Under the pieces are notes generated by a model. That model had not been told where the DNA came from and did not search any database. It was given only the letters and a program-made list of their open reading frames with translations. From Candidatus Bathyarchaeota archaeon (lineage in GTDB: Archaea > Thermoproteota > Bathyarchaeia > Bathyarchaeales > Bathycorpusculaceae), in NCBI GenBank assembly GCA_026014735.1, contig JAOZHT010000002.1, positions 558,001-622,000 of the forward strand: a stretch of 64,000 nt of DNA, read 5' to 3'. How positions within the stretch are numbered: position 1 is the stretch's first letter; each line of letters starts with the position of its first letter. Positions 1 through 8,105 of the stretch are shown piece after piece. Position numbers and translations under genes: made by a program.

Positions 1-1
1 T

Positions 2-649
2 CCGTTGATGATTTTTGAGCGCCGGCTAGTAGGCATCGAACGCAATGTTGATTTCGCTTACCGCGGAGCCCAGTCTTTTGAGTCAAACTGGAATGGCTCT
101 TTAAAGAGAGAAAGCTTTGCCGGCTTCGCGTTCGCCATCGTTATGTTTACTTTGGCAACAAGCATTTTCTCCACGCCGCTGCCGCTATTTATACATCAAG
201 CCCTAAACTTGCCTGCCTACATGGTTTATGTCGCCTACATCCTTATGTCCGTTGGCGCAACAACCGGGTACTTTGTGATTCGAAGCAAAGCACGCTCAAT
301 GGACCTGCGAAAGCAAATGCCTCGGTTTCTGCTGCTGCGCGGCCTGCTAATCTTCTCGTTAGTTGCCGCCATCTGGCTTGCCATCCAGCCTGTCCTGATG
401 ACAGGGGTGATACTGGTTATCTTCGGGTTTGCCTTCGCCATGTTCTATATCATGATGATTTCTGTTTCCATGGAGCTTATTCCCCCGGGTAAAAGCGGGC
501 TCTTCGACGTGCTGGTGGGTTTAGGCACCGGCATAGGCTCCTTCCTTGGTCCCTTCTTAGCGTCCTACATCAGCTATCTGCCGACGTTTATGGTGGCAGC
601 CGCCATTTTCGTTGTAGCGTTTGTAAGCTTAAAAATAGCAACAAGATAA
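2..649 (+). CDS. MFS transporter, C-terminal half (cut by window edge)
   Basis: The reading frame is open to the left edge, so only the last 215 or so residues of the protein are present. Six hydrophobic segments are visible, as expected for the C-terminal six-helix half of a 12-helix major facilitator. A glycine-rich helix (GLGTGIGSFLGPFLASY) resembles the helix 11 region of drug or sugar exporters of this superfamily. The protein would sit in the cytoplasmic membrane. The substrate cannot be told. The true start lies outside the window; the internal TTG/ATG near position 5 should not be taken as the start. The following gene is on the other strand and converges on it. Confidence 0.75.
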   Translation, partial: PLMIFERRLVGIERNVDFAYRGAQSFESNWNGSLKRESFAGFAFAIVMFTLATSIFSTPLPLFIHQALNLPAYMVYVAYILMSVGATTGYFVIRSKARSMDLRKQMPRFLLLRGLLIFSLVAAIWLAIQPVLMTGVILVIFGFAFAMFYIMMISVSMELIPPGKSGLFDVLVGLGTGIGSFLGPFLASYISYLPTFMVAAAIFVVAFVSLKIATR

Positions 650-693
650 ATAAAAGAAAATTTTTGGTGGAGCGGTTTTCCGCTCGCTCCGGT

Positions 694-2133
694 TTACTCG
701 GTGTGGACGCGGTAGAGGTCTACGTCTTCACGCATTGCCGGTGTTAACTCAAGGAAGTCCCGGACTGAGCGTTCAACATCTTTGGATTGGGTGACGTAGC
801 GGCCGACTATGAGTATATCTGCGCCCTGCTCGAGTGCTTCTTTAGCGGTTTCTGGAACGATGCCGCCTGCGACTGCGATGAGTAGTTTCTTGTTGGGGAA
901 GGCTTTGCGGATCATCTGTATGCGTTCAAGCCCGCAGCTTCTGCCTGTTTCCTGATCGATACCCCGGTGCAAGATAACGATGTCGGGTAAATCGTTAATC
1001 GACTTGAGTTTAGCTAATACGTCTTCCACGTTAAGCATGTCGATGACTGCGTAGATGCCTAGCCGCCTGGCTTCCTGTACCGTGGCGTCAAGGGTTTCCG
1101 GTGGAGCAAGCCCAGCTGCGACAACCGCATCAGCTGTATCCTCGTATGCGATGTCTGCCTCGACTTTGCCGACGTCGAGGGTTTTAAGGTCAGCAATGAT
1201 GAATTTATCAGAGGCCAATTTGCGGAGTTCGCCGATGACGCGGGTGCCGTAGCGTTTGATAAGTGGGGTTCCGACTTCAAGGATGATTCGGTCGCTTCCC
1301 GGCAGCTGCTCGATAACTTTCTTTGCTCCCTCCAAGGATGGCGCGTCGAGTGCAATCTGCAGGTACGGTGGCCTCCAGAGGCGTGGAACTTTAAAGCCCA
1401 TTATGGGGTGCTTGGCGCGGTCTTTGTCGTAGATGATTTTGTCCAGCGAGGGGTACTTCTTGAGGGCACGCTGCAGCGCCATCTTGGTTGCGCCGTAGTT
1501 GTACTGGTAGATTCTGCGGTAATCCGTTGCCTGCGGATGAATGAAGACACTGCAGATGATAACCCATTCGTCGAGTTTGTCAACGGGGATTACGCCTTCC
1601 TCGGCTGAGTCAGCGATGGCTTTGGCAACCGCGGCTTGGGCGGGACCGAAGATTTTGCCGGTGTCCTCCATGTTTTTAACTGTGACTTTTGGCACGATAA
1701 GCGTGTGGGGTTTAGGCGGCAGGTTAGGGCGGATGACTGCAAGCAGCGGTGTGTGGCCTGCTGAGAGGCTGGTGAGGCCGTTGGCGAATGCTTGGCCAAC
1801 TGGACCTGACTTGTCGCCTATCATGAGGTCAACATGCGCAACTTCGTTTCCTTCCCCGACCAGTGATTCACCAATCAAGTAAACGGGTGCTGAATTTTCT
1901 TTTTTATCATCATTTATTGTCGGCATACCATTAACGATCTCCTTAAAATCGACATTAAACTCCTTTAACCATGAATAAACTGTATCTCTGTGGATGTTCA
2001 GTTCTTTAGCGGTTCCGATAACTGTCGGTTTTGTCGGTTTGCCCTTGGCTGCAACTTCTTTTCTGGCGGCTTCTGCGAGCAATTTTATTAAAGCATCACG
2101 GTTTTCTGGCTTTTTCACGTCTGCTCCCGACAT
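694..2133 (-). CDS. fae-hps: HTH-Fae-Hps fusion: formaldehyde-activating enzyme / 3-hexulose-6-phosphate synthase with N-terminal helix-turn-helix
   Basis: Fae condenses formaldehyde with tetrahydromethanopterin; Hps makes or cleaves hexulose 6-phosphate and in archaea links pentose supply to formaldehyde. Fae occupies about residues 84-250 and keeps the expected histidine in EVAHVDLMIG (H100). Hps occupies about 255-475, with the TIM-barrel signature ADLKTLDVGK and the phosphate-binding end VAGGIVPETA. Archaeal Fae-Hps fusions normally run about 390-410 residues. Here an extra 80 or so residues precede Fae and contain a helix-turn-helix-like segment, IGTAKELNIHRDTVYSWLKE (39-58). A TATA-like TTTAAATA near 2168-2175 and GAGG ahead of the ATG support the long start, so the extension is probably real. 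No isomerase (Phi) gene is in the window. Confidence 0.93.
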   Translation of the reverse strand: MSGADVKKPENRDALIKLLAEAARKEVAAKGKPTKPTVIGTAKELNIHRDTVYSWLKEFNVDFKEIVNGMPTINDDKKENSAPVYLIGESLVGEGNEVAHVDLMIGDKSGPVGQAFANGLTSLSAGHTPLLAVIRPNLPPKPHTLIVPKVTVKNMEDTGKIFGPAQAAVAKAIADSAEEGVIPVDKLDEWVIICSVFIHPQATDYRRIYQYNYGATKMALQRALKKYPSLDKIIYDKDRAKHPIMGFKVPRLWRPPYLQIALDAPSLEGAKKVIEQLPGSDRIILEVGTPLIKRYGTRVIGELRKLASDKFIIADLKTLDVGKVEADIAYEDTADAVVAAGLAPPETLDATVQEARRLGIYAVIDMLNVEDVLAKLKSINDLPDIVILHRGIDQETGRSCGLERIQMIRKAFPNKKLLIAVAGGIVPETAKEALEQGADILIVGRYVTQSKDVERSVRDFLELTPAMREDVDLYRVHTE

Positions 2134-2333
2134 ATGGTTATCCTCGGTCGGTGTCTGTATCGGAGCTTGTATTTAAAACTGTCGGATTAGCTGTGTAGGA
2201 TTAAGGGCGACTCTAATGGGTTTAGCAGTGAACTGCCGCTGAGGCTTCTTGGCTGGGCGGCGGCGAATCTAAGCAGTAAATCTTTATATCTAAAGGGATT
2301 CATTGAATGCTCCATATCATATGGGGATCTAGT

Positions 2334-2519
2334 ATGTCTTGGACTGACTGGACACTGCTTGGCGTCTTCATTGCGGGGTTTCTGCTGTTTCTCTACGGCG
2401 CCAACGCCTACAACGCAGCTGTCGGATACGGCGGCGTTTACCTCTTCATAGGCTCCATCGCAGCCTACCTTGTCCTGTTCGTCTACAAGGAACTCACAAA
2501 GAAGCCCGTCGCCAGCTAA
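2334..2519 (+). CDS. Small two-helix membrane protein
   Basis: A 61-residue protein starting MSWTDWTLLG. It has two hydrophobic helices (about residues 7-22 and 32-52) and a short basic tail (KELTKKPVAS). I do not recognise the family. The ATG at 2334 is preferred over an in-frame ATG at 2307 because GGGGATCT lies just ahead of it, and a TATA-like TTTATATC is at about 2283. The gene converges with the carboxypeptidase, and their stop codons overlap by 4 nt. Confidence 0.6.
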   Translation: MSWTDWTLLGVFIAGFLLFLYGANAYNAAVGYGGVYLFIGSIAAYLVLFVYKELTKKPVAS

Positions 2520-4039
2520 AATCCGCAGAGCCGCCCATACTTCTCATTAAGGTACCCAAGGAAAGGAGAAGAGTCTAGGCTGCCTCCAGTAGCTAACTTG
2601 ATGAGTTCTTCGGGGTCATAGAGGTTGCCTCTGCTGTGAATCTGCTCTTTAAGCCAACCGTTAACTCCGCCCAGTTTCCCCTCCGCTACTTCCCCCCGCC
2701 AGTTGGGCAACGCATCATTTAAGGCGCGGCTGATTTGGCCATCATAGATGTTGCCTAGGGCATAGCTGGGGAAGTACCCATACAGCCCACTTGCCCAATG
2801 CGTATCCTGCATCACGCCCTCTGAGTCGTTTTCGATTTCTACTCCAAGGTAGTCGGCGTACTTCTGGTTCCAGACCTGCGGTAACTCGTCAACCTTTATT
2901 TTCCCGGCGAAGAGGTCACGTTCGAGCTCGAAGCGGATGATGATGTGAATACTGTAGGTGACTTCGTCGGCTTCTATGCGGATTTTGGAGCGCTGCACCC
3001 GGTTGATTGCATGCAGAAACGGCTCAAGCTCCAAAGCATCCAGCGAAGGCGCAGCCGCCGCCTTGATTTTAGGCAAAAAACACTGCCAGAACGCCTCTGA
3101 GCGTCCAAGTATGTTCTCGTAGAATCTGGATTGGGATTCATGGATTCCAAACGAGCAGGGCGAGCCGACTGGCTGGTACTCCCAGTCTCTTCTGAGGTTT
3201 TGCTCGTAGACGGCGTGTCCGGCTTCATGCAGCACCGAAAACACGGAGCTTGCAAAGTTGTTAACGTAGTAGTGGGTTGTTATGCGGACGTCGTCGTAGT
3301 AGCCGGAAGTGAAGGGATGCTCGGTTTCATCTACTCTGCCGCCTGCTGAGGGGGATGAGGTGTCGTAGCCCAGGGTCTGCGTGATAAGCTGGCTGATTCT
3401 GCGCTGCGCCTCAACCGGCACCGGTGGACTGGACGTTTTCTGCGTGGACTGGTGGCTCTCGATTTTCTCTATCAGCGGCTTAAGCCCCGCCAGCAACCCA
3501 TTAAATGTCTTGGTTATGGTTTCAGCGGATAGCTGCGGCTCGAAATTGTCAATTAACGCTTCGTAGGGCGTTTTGGTCTGCTTAACCTCCATAAGGATGC
3601 CTGCTGCCTGCTTTGAAAGATCCAGCAGTTTCTCCAAATCCGTCTTGAATAGGCTAAAGTCTTTTTTGGCTTTCGCCTTCTTCCAAGTGTTAACGGTGAC
3701 GGCTTGCTGCATCGCCAGTTCCCCAACGAGCTTCTCAGGCAACGCGGTTTGCTCACGGAAGCTCTTGTCGATAAGGTAAAGGTTGCGTTTCTCGACCTCG
3801 CCCATCTTTTGGTTTTCTGGGCTGGCTTTTATGTCGGCTAAGAGCTTACCGATTTGGGGGTCCGTGCCTAATTTGTGGTGTATGCGGCTAAGCAAAGCCA
3901 GCTGCTCGCTTCGCTGCGGCACCGCCCGAGGCGGCATCATGGTTTCCATGTCCCAGTTAATTATGCCCTCTGCCGTGGAGAGCACCGCTGCATCCTTGGT
4001 TTTGCCTAAAAGGCTCCGATAAGCAGAATCAGTGTCCAT
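2516..4039 (-). CDS. Thermostable carboxypeptidase Taq, peptidase family M32
   Basis: A cytosolic zinc metallocarboxypeptidase that removes C-terminal residues from peptides. The zinc motif HEAGH is at about residues 271-275 and is followed about 35 residues later by the family motif HESQSRFYEN, which supplies the third ligand. The total of 507 residues matches the usual M32 length of about 500. I chose the ATG giving MDTDSAYRSLL; the longer frame adds six residues with no family support. The gene stands alone on the minus strand, divergent from the DUF996 membrane protein. Confidence 0.93.
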   Translation of the reverse strand: MDTDSAYRSLLGKTKDAAVLSTAEGIINWDMETMMPPRAVPQRSEQLALLSRIHHKLGTDPQIGKLLADIKASPENQKMGEVEKRNLYLIDKSFREQTALPEKLVGELAMQQAVTVNTWKKAKAKKDFSLFKTDLEKLLDLSKQAAGILMEVKQTKTPYEALIDNFEPQLSAETITKTFNGLLAGLKPLIEKIESHQSTQKTSSPPVPVEAQRRISQLITQTLGYDTSSPSAGGRVDETEHPFTSGYYDDVRITTHYYVNNFASSVFSVLHEAGHAVYEQNLRRDWEYQPVGSPCSFGIHESQSRFYENILGRSEAFWQCFLPKIKAAAAPSLDALELEPFLHAINRVQRSKIRIEADEVTYSIHIIIRFELERDLFAGKIKVDELPQVWNQKYADYLGVEIENDSEGVMQDTHWASGLYGYFPSYALGNIYDGQISRALNDALPNWRGEVAEGKLGGVNGWLKEQIHSRGNLYDPEELIKLATGGSLDSSPFLGYLNEKYGRLCGF

Positions 4040-4222
4040 CAAAACACAAATCTCCACTATGACTCAGTAATATCGGCTTTATTTACCCTATGTATGGGAT
4101 GTTAGAGTGCAATACCTACCGAGTAGTCAGGGCTGATTGGCTCAGCGTGCTTGCGAAGGCTAATTCGCTTGAAAAAGCTTTTATTTGCCAAGCAACTGCT
4201 TTTTACTGAGGATATTCTAAAA

Positions 4223-4909
4223 ATGAGTAGTAGTAACGTTGAAACCAGTAAACTCTTAGCTGCAATCGGTGCACTTCTGCTGTTCCTTAGCTTTGTGCCC
4301 GTTGTCGGTATCGTCGGCTTAATTCTCCTTCTCATCGGAATGAAGGGGCTCTCAGAGTACTATCATGACGATGGCATCTACAGGCATGCATTCAAAGGCT
4401 TAATCTTCGGCATAATCGGTGTAATCGCTGTTTCAGTTATGGCCTTCTCTATCGGCGGAGCTTTTACGGCTTTTAGCTATAGTTTCTATAGCTTGGCAGC
4501 AGTGTTAGGCGCAATAGCATTGTTTGCCGTAGCAGTAATCGTGGCTTTCATTTTCTACGTACTGATGGCAATGAACTTCAGACGGGCATTTAACGCGCTT
4601 GCAGAACGCTCAGGCGAAGGCAAATTCAAAACTGCAGGAACTCTGCTCTTCTGGGGTGCAATCTTAACCATAATCTTCGGCATAGGCTTAATACTGGTCT
4701 GGATCGCATGGATATTCGCTGCACTTGCCTTCTTCAGCATGAACCTTGGACAAGCCCGACAACCTTCCCAATACGCTGCTCCGCCTCCGCCGCCACCCGC
4801 GCCCTCGTCAGCCCAGTCAGGCGGCTTCTGCCCCAACTGCGGCGCACCCATACAGCCCGGCACCACCTTCTGCCCCAACTGCGGAAAACCACTAAACCAA
4901 CCCACCTAA
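4223..4909 (+). CDS. DUF996-like membrane protein with C-terminal zinc ribbon
   Basis: About 228 residues starting MSSSNVETSKLL. The N-terminal 175 residues hold about five hydrophobic helices. They are followed by a proline/alanine linker and a C-terminal zinc ribbon with two CPNCG knuckles (FCPNCGAPI and FCPNCGKPL). The helix layout and the motif LIGMKGLSEYYHD resemble the archaeal DUF996 family, whose function is unknown. The upstream in-frame ATG at 4151 is rejected: it lies before the TATA-like TTTTATTT near 4178 and would add a non-hydrophobic leader. A T-rich run follows the stop. Confidence 0.8.
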   Translation: MSSSNVETSKLLAAIGALLLFLSFVPVVGIVGLILLLIGMKGLSEYYHDDGIYRHAFKGLIFGIIGVIAVSVMAFSIGGAFTAFSYSFYSLAAVLGAIALFAVAVIVAFIFYVLMAMNFRRAFNALAERSGEGKFKTAGTLLFWGAILTIIFGIGLILVWIAWIFAALAFFSMNLGQARQPSQYAAPPPPPPAPSSAQSGGFCPNCGAPIQPGTTFCPNCGKPLNQPT

Positions 4910-4915
4910 AAATCT

Positions 4916-4938
4916 CCAACCTTTTCTTTTTCTTTGTT
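4916..4938 (+). terminator. T-rich transcription terminator
   Basis: A pyrimidine run, CCTTTTCTTTTTCTTTG, starts a few bases after the stop of the DUF996-like gene. Archaeal intrinsic termination typically uses such T-runs. No hairpin is needed or seen. Confidence 0.45.
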
Positions 4939-5002
4939 GCAGCAGCATGCAACCACAAGAGTTTATGAATGCTGCTGAGCGCTTTTAGTTGAAGTGCATT
5001 TT

Positions 5003-5221
5003 ATGGAATCATTTTTCTGTTGCCAAATGAGCAGTTCCCATCCCCTGCCAAACGCGCCGCCGGTGCCCGAGGAGCCCCTTGAGCAGATGCCCAAGAGCAG
5101 GCTGGCATGCGAGATCTGCGGTAAAACCTTTAGAACCCACAGTGAACTCGACCGGCACCTTGAACAAATACATGGGCACCCAGAGAAAACACATGTGCAG
5201 CGAAGGCACCCAGAAGAATAA
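5003..5221 (+). CDS. Small single C2H2 zinc-finger protein
   Basis: 72 residues starting MESFFCCQMSS. The clear feature is one classical C2H2 finger: C-x2-C, twelve residues, then H-x4-H, with the usual aromatic (CEICGKTF...RHLEQIH) near residues 36-57. The N-terminal part is proline-rich and probably disordered. Single C2H2 proteins are common in archaea and likely bind nucleic acid or a protein partner; no specific role can be assigned. The start is uncertain: a GTG at 4994 and an ATG at 5027 are in frame. The gene ends 11 nt before the tRNA-Glu gene on the other strand. Confidence 0.65.
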   Translation: MESFFCCQMSSSHPLPNAPPVPEEPLEQMPKSRLACEICGKTFRTHSELDRHLEQIHGHPEKTHVQRRHPEE

Positions 5222-5231
5222 AGCGAAATAG

Positions 5232-5306
5232 TGCTCCGGCCGGGATTCGGACCCGGGTCGCCGACTCGAAAGGCCGGCATACTTGGCCGGACTATACTAC
5301 CGGAGC
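5232..5306 (-). tRNA. tRNA-Glu (anticodon UUC)
   Basis: Read on the minus strand, the acceptor arms GCTCCGG and CCGGAGC pair fully. The anticodon stem CCGGC/GTCGG encloses the seven-base loop CTTTCGA with anticodon TTC. The T arm CCGGG-TCCGAAT-CCCGG is intact, and the discriminator is A. There is no intron, and the 3' CCA is not encoded. A TATA-like GGTTTATTC lies about 40 nt upstream on the minus strand. Confidence 0.96.
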
Positions 5307-5378
5307 GCACAATAGTCGGGAAGCACATGCAGAATAGAATTTCCCATGAATAAACCTTACCCTTCCAGAAGCCCTCTT

Positions 5379-5936
5379 TTAGCTGTCAGGTTTCTTGCGG
5401 GGGCTTTTTTTGGATGAGGATGGTTTTGGAGTAAAAAGGAAGCCAGTGATTTGCTCGATGAGTTTGGATTGGCTCTGGATGGTTTTTTCGAGTTCACAAA
5501 CCCTTTTTTCGAGGTCGTTAGAGATGATTTTGCCTTCGATGCGGTTGGCGCTGCGGAACATCAGCAGCATCTTGAAGACTTCGCCCACGGCTTTTTCCTG
5601 CTCCTCCACCGACGCCGGCTTGGTGCCCGCGATGATGGAGAGCATCTCGACGTAGTGCTCTTTGATTTTTAGTTCCGCGTTAACTGAGGGGTCCTTGGGG
5701 AAAGCGATGTTAAGCGGGGTCTGCTTGGCAAGTTCAGCGGCGGTTGGGAAACGGATGATGATGTCGCCCCGAATCCACGAGGACACAAACTCGGTGACGT
5801 ATCGACGGATGTCCTGCCTGGAAAACAGCTGAGTCTGCTCCGGCGGCGTTTCCTCTTTACGTTTGATTCTGACACTGATTATTTTCTTGTCATCCGAGCC
5901 TACAGGTGGTAGATTTGACACTTCGCTCCCTTCCAC
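5379..5936 (-). CDS. Conserved-looking hypothetical protein, coiled-coil C-terminus
   Basis: 185 residues, GTG start, no recognised family. A charged N-terminus (ISVRIKRKEE) is followed by a globular part with SRQDIRRYVTEFVSSWIRGD and FPTAAELAKQTPLN. A predicted coiled coil near residues 140-165 (LEKRVCELEKTIQSQSKLIE) precedes a lysine/serine/proline-rich basic tail. It has no membrane segment or signal peptide. It is monocistronic between tRNA-Glu and the HD phosphohydrolase. A TATA-like run lies at about 5975. Confidence 0.6.
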   Translation of the reverse strand: MEGSEVSNLPPVGSDDKKIISVRIKRKEETPPEQTQLFSRQDIRRYVTEFVSSWIRGDIIIRFPTAAELAKQTPLNIAFPKDPSVNAELKIKEHYVEMLSIIAGTKPASVEEQEKAVGEVFKMLLMFRSANRIEGKIISNDLEKRVCELEKTIQSQSKLIEQITGFLFTPKPSSSKKSPRKKPDS

Positions 5937-6000
5937 ACTAAGAGTGCACTTATTATTCTCCTTATCAAGCTCTAGTATTTAAGAAAAAGCGTCTGGGAAG

Positions 6001-7278
6001 CTAAAAAGAGATTTTTGCCGCAGAAGGAATCTTGCCTAAAATCTTCGCGGTGGCCTTCTCCACTTTGGCGCGGTCAGAGGCGTTGGTGTAGACCCGCAGA
6101 ATATTCATGAAGCCCTTGAGGGTTTCGAAGATTTTGGAGCTTTCGCTGAGCCGCTGCAGCTTCTTCTCGCCTGCCTGCCGCGTGAAGGCTGGGATCTCCA
6201 TCGACTCCATCAAAACGGCATGGTGATAGGGCACCGAGGGAACCGTGGGCACATCGATTATGACCGATGAGAGTTCGACGCCTGCTTCCCGTGCGATTTC
6301 GGCTCGCACCTGGTTACGGTAGGATTCGCGGCCAAAGAGGTTAGAGATCATCGCGTCCTTCTCGTAGAAGGTCCGCTCGTAGGCGCATTTGAGCATGCGG
6401 CGGTTCTCGAGGTTGCTGATGACTTCGTTGGAGGCTTTGCATTTCTTAAGCGCCGCCCAAACCGTGTAGTCATCCAGCTGCATATACTCCTCGGGCGTGT
6501 TAAACGCGGTTAAGCCGAGTTCGCTGTTGGCTTTATCCATGGCGTCGGCAAGCATAATTTGGGCTGCGCGTCCGACTCGGTGGAAGTAGATGCTTTTGAA
6601 GGATTCGATGCGGGCAATCATGAACGCCTCAAGCGCCGAGAGGGCGCCGAGTTCAACGGCGAGGTTCTCGCCCAAAACATCGAGGGCGTGGATGAGGCGG
6701 TACACGTCGATGAAGCCGTATTCGGCGCCGGTGTGGTAGGTATCGCGGACGATGAAGTCCTGCTTGTCCACGTCGACGGCGCTGCTGATGATTTGATCCA
6801 GAAACGCGCGGTCCTTCCGATGCAGCTTGCCCACCGCTAGCCCCGCCACTTCCTTTGGGTTGTAGCCGAGTTTCTCAAGTTTGTCGGCTAGCAGGCTGTT
6901 CTCGATTATCCATGCCGTGAGGTCCTCGTGGGTTTTGTCAAGGTCCTTGATGAGGAGATGCTCAAAAACGTGGCTGAAGGGTCCGTGTCCGCAGTCATGG
7001 AGCAACGCGGAGAGGCGGCACATGTTTACTTCTTCGTCGCAGACCACCCGCGAGATGTTAGGGTTCTCTAGCACCTGCCCCGCCAGGTACATGACGCCCA
7101 GGCTATGCTCGAAGCGGGTGTGGTTGGCACCGGGGTACACGTATTCGCTGCCCGCTAGCTGCCGCAGTCGCCGAAGCCGCTGCATGGGGTAGGTGTCGAT
7201 GATTTGTTTCTCCTCATCCGTTATGTAGACGTAGCCGTGGACGGGGTCTTTGATTTCTCCCCAGTAAGCTTTAGGCAC
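6001..7278 (-). CDS. HD-domain phosphohydrolase (dGTPase/SAMHD1-like)
   Basis: A metal-dependent phosphohydrolase of the HD superfamily, in the branch containing dNTP triphosphohydrolases. The signature elements are in order: WGEIKDPVHGYVYIT at the N-terminus, then RFEHSLGVMYLAGQ (first H), ALLHDCGHGPFSHVFE (HD pair plus a third H), and further on DVDKQDFIVRDTYHTG (distal D). About 425 residues is usual for the family. The frame extends to a TTG at 7320, but I prefer the GTG at 7278. The TATA-like element at 7300-7309 sits about 27 nt upstream of that GTG, giving a leaderless start, and homologues characteristically begin just before the YWGEIKDPVHG motif. It is divergent from thymidylate kinase, which suits a role in nucleotide pools. 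Confidence 0.88.
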   Translation of the reverse strand: MPKAYWGEIKDPVHGYVYITDEEKQIIDTYPMQRLRRLRQLAGSEYVYPGANHTRFEHSLGVMYLAGQVLENPNISRVVCDEEVNMCRLSALLHDCGHGPFSHVFEHLLIKDLDKTHEDLTAWIIENSLLADKLEKLGYNPKEVAGLAVGKLHRKDRAFLDQIISSAVDVDKQDFIVRDTYHTGAEYGFIDVYRLIHALDVLGENLAVELGALSALEAFMIARIESFKSIYFHRVGRAAQIMLADAMDKANSELGLTAFNTPEEYMQLDDYTVWAALKKCKASNEVISNLENRRMLKCAYERTFYEKDAMISNLFGRESYRNQVRAEIAREAGVELSSVIIDVPTVPSVPYHHAVLMESMEIPAFTRQAGEKKLQRLSESSKIFETLKGFMNILRVYTNASDRAKVEKATAKILGKIPSAAKISF

Positions 7279-7298
7279 AAGTGGTCGCCTCAATGACA

Positions 7299-7311
7299 GG
7301 TTATATTTATG
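7299..7311. promoter_or_regulatory. Shared bidirectional TATA element between HD hydrolase and tmk
   Basis: The AT-rich block GGTTATATTTATG is the only TATA-like sequence in the 56 nt between the GTG at 7278 and the ATG at 7335. It lies about 27 nt from each start codon, which would make both transcripts nearly leaderless. Confidence 0.5.
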
Positions 7312-7334
7312 TATCTCCAATTAATGTGTAACGC

Positions 7335-7979
7335 ATGCAGGCAGGGTTGACTGGATTGGTTAAGAAGGGCGTTTTCCTGGTTATTGAGGGATTGGATGGA
7401 AGCGGCAAAACCACCCAAGCCACGCTATTGGCGGAGAAACTGATTGAGAAATATGCGGTGTGGTTAACGGCGGAGCCCAGCCGCGGCAAAATCGGCACCT
7501 TCATACGTGACTGCTGCCTCTACGAGCAAACCCGCTTGCCCACCGAAGCTGAGGCTCTGCTTTTCGCGGCTGACCGCATCGAACACATGTACAGCGAAAT
7601 CAAACCCGCCCTCGACGCGGGCAAACTGGTCATATGCGACCGCTACGTCTACTCCACACTCGCCTACCAAGGCAGCGCGGGACTTAGCCTTGACTGGATA
7701 AAAACCACCAACGCCCGAGCGCTCCAACCGGACTTCTCAATATTCATCGATGTGCCGCCCCAGCGGGTGATAGAGCGGCTGCAACGCAAAAAATCCGTCA
7801 TGGAAACCCTTGAGACACAGCAGAAAGTCCGCGAAGTCTACCTCAAATACGTGGAGAAAGGCGAGCTTATCCGAATCGATGGCGACCGCGAGAAGACGGC
7901 TGTGGCAGATGAACTCTACAGGCGGGTTTGTGAGTTGCTGACGCCCCTTGCGGGGTACCTTTGCCCCGTTAAACACTGA
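7335..7979 (+). CDS. tmk: Thymidylate kinase (dTMP kinase)
   Basis: Phosphorylates dTMP to dTDP in the cytosol. The P-loop EGLDGSGKTTQ is at about residues 17-27. The substrate-binding DRYVYSTLAYQG segment follows, as does the lid region with basic residues in ERLQRKKSVMETLE. At 214 residues it is typical for bacterial and archaeal TMP kinases. The ATG at 7335 lies about 27 nt after the shared TATA block, suggesting a leaderless mRNA. Confidence 0.95.
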   Translation: MQAGLTGLVKKGVFLVIEGLDGSGKTTQATLLAEKLIEKYAVWLTAEPSRGKIGTFIRDCCLYEQTRLPTEAEALLFAADRIEHMYSEIKPALDAGKLVICDRYVYSTLAYQGSAGLSLDWIKTTNARALQPDFSIFIDVPPQRVIERLQRKKSVMETLETQQKVREVYLKYVEKGELIRIDGDREKTAVADELYRRVCELLTPLAGYLCPVKH

Positions 7980-8105
7980 TTTTAATGGACTGGGGCTTGG
8001 TTGAGGCTGATATGCATGTACCCCTCTATGGTCTGTTCATAGAGTTTCTAATAGGCGGCAAATAGAGCATGCAAGAATTAAAAAAATTTAGAAGAGGGGG
8101 AAGGG

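Noticed and set aside
1541-1882. A 113-codon plus-strand frame inside fae-hps
   Set aside because: It overlaps conserved Fae sequence on the other strand and has no independent support.
5232-5306. Intron in tRNA-Glu
   Set aside because: The standard cloverleaf closes at 75 nt with a seven-base anticodon loop; no bulge-helix-bulge structure is needed.
7985-8065. A 26-codon frame after thymidylate kinase (MDWGLVEADMHV...)
   Set aside because: Too short, no ribosome-binding site or promoter, no coding signature beyond chance.
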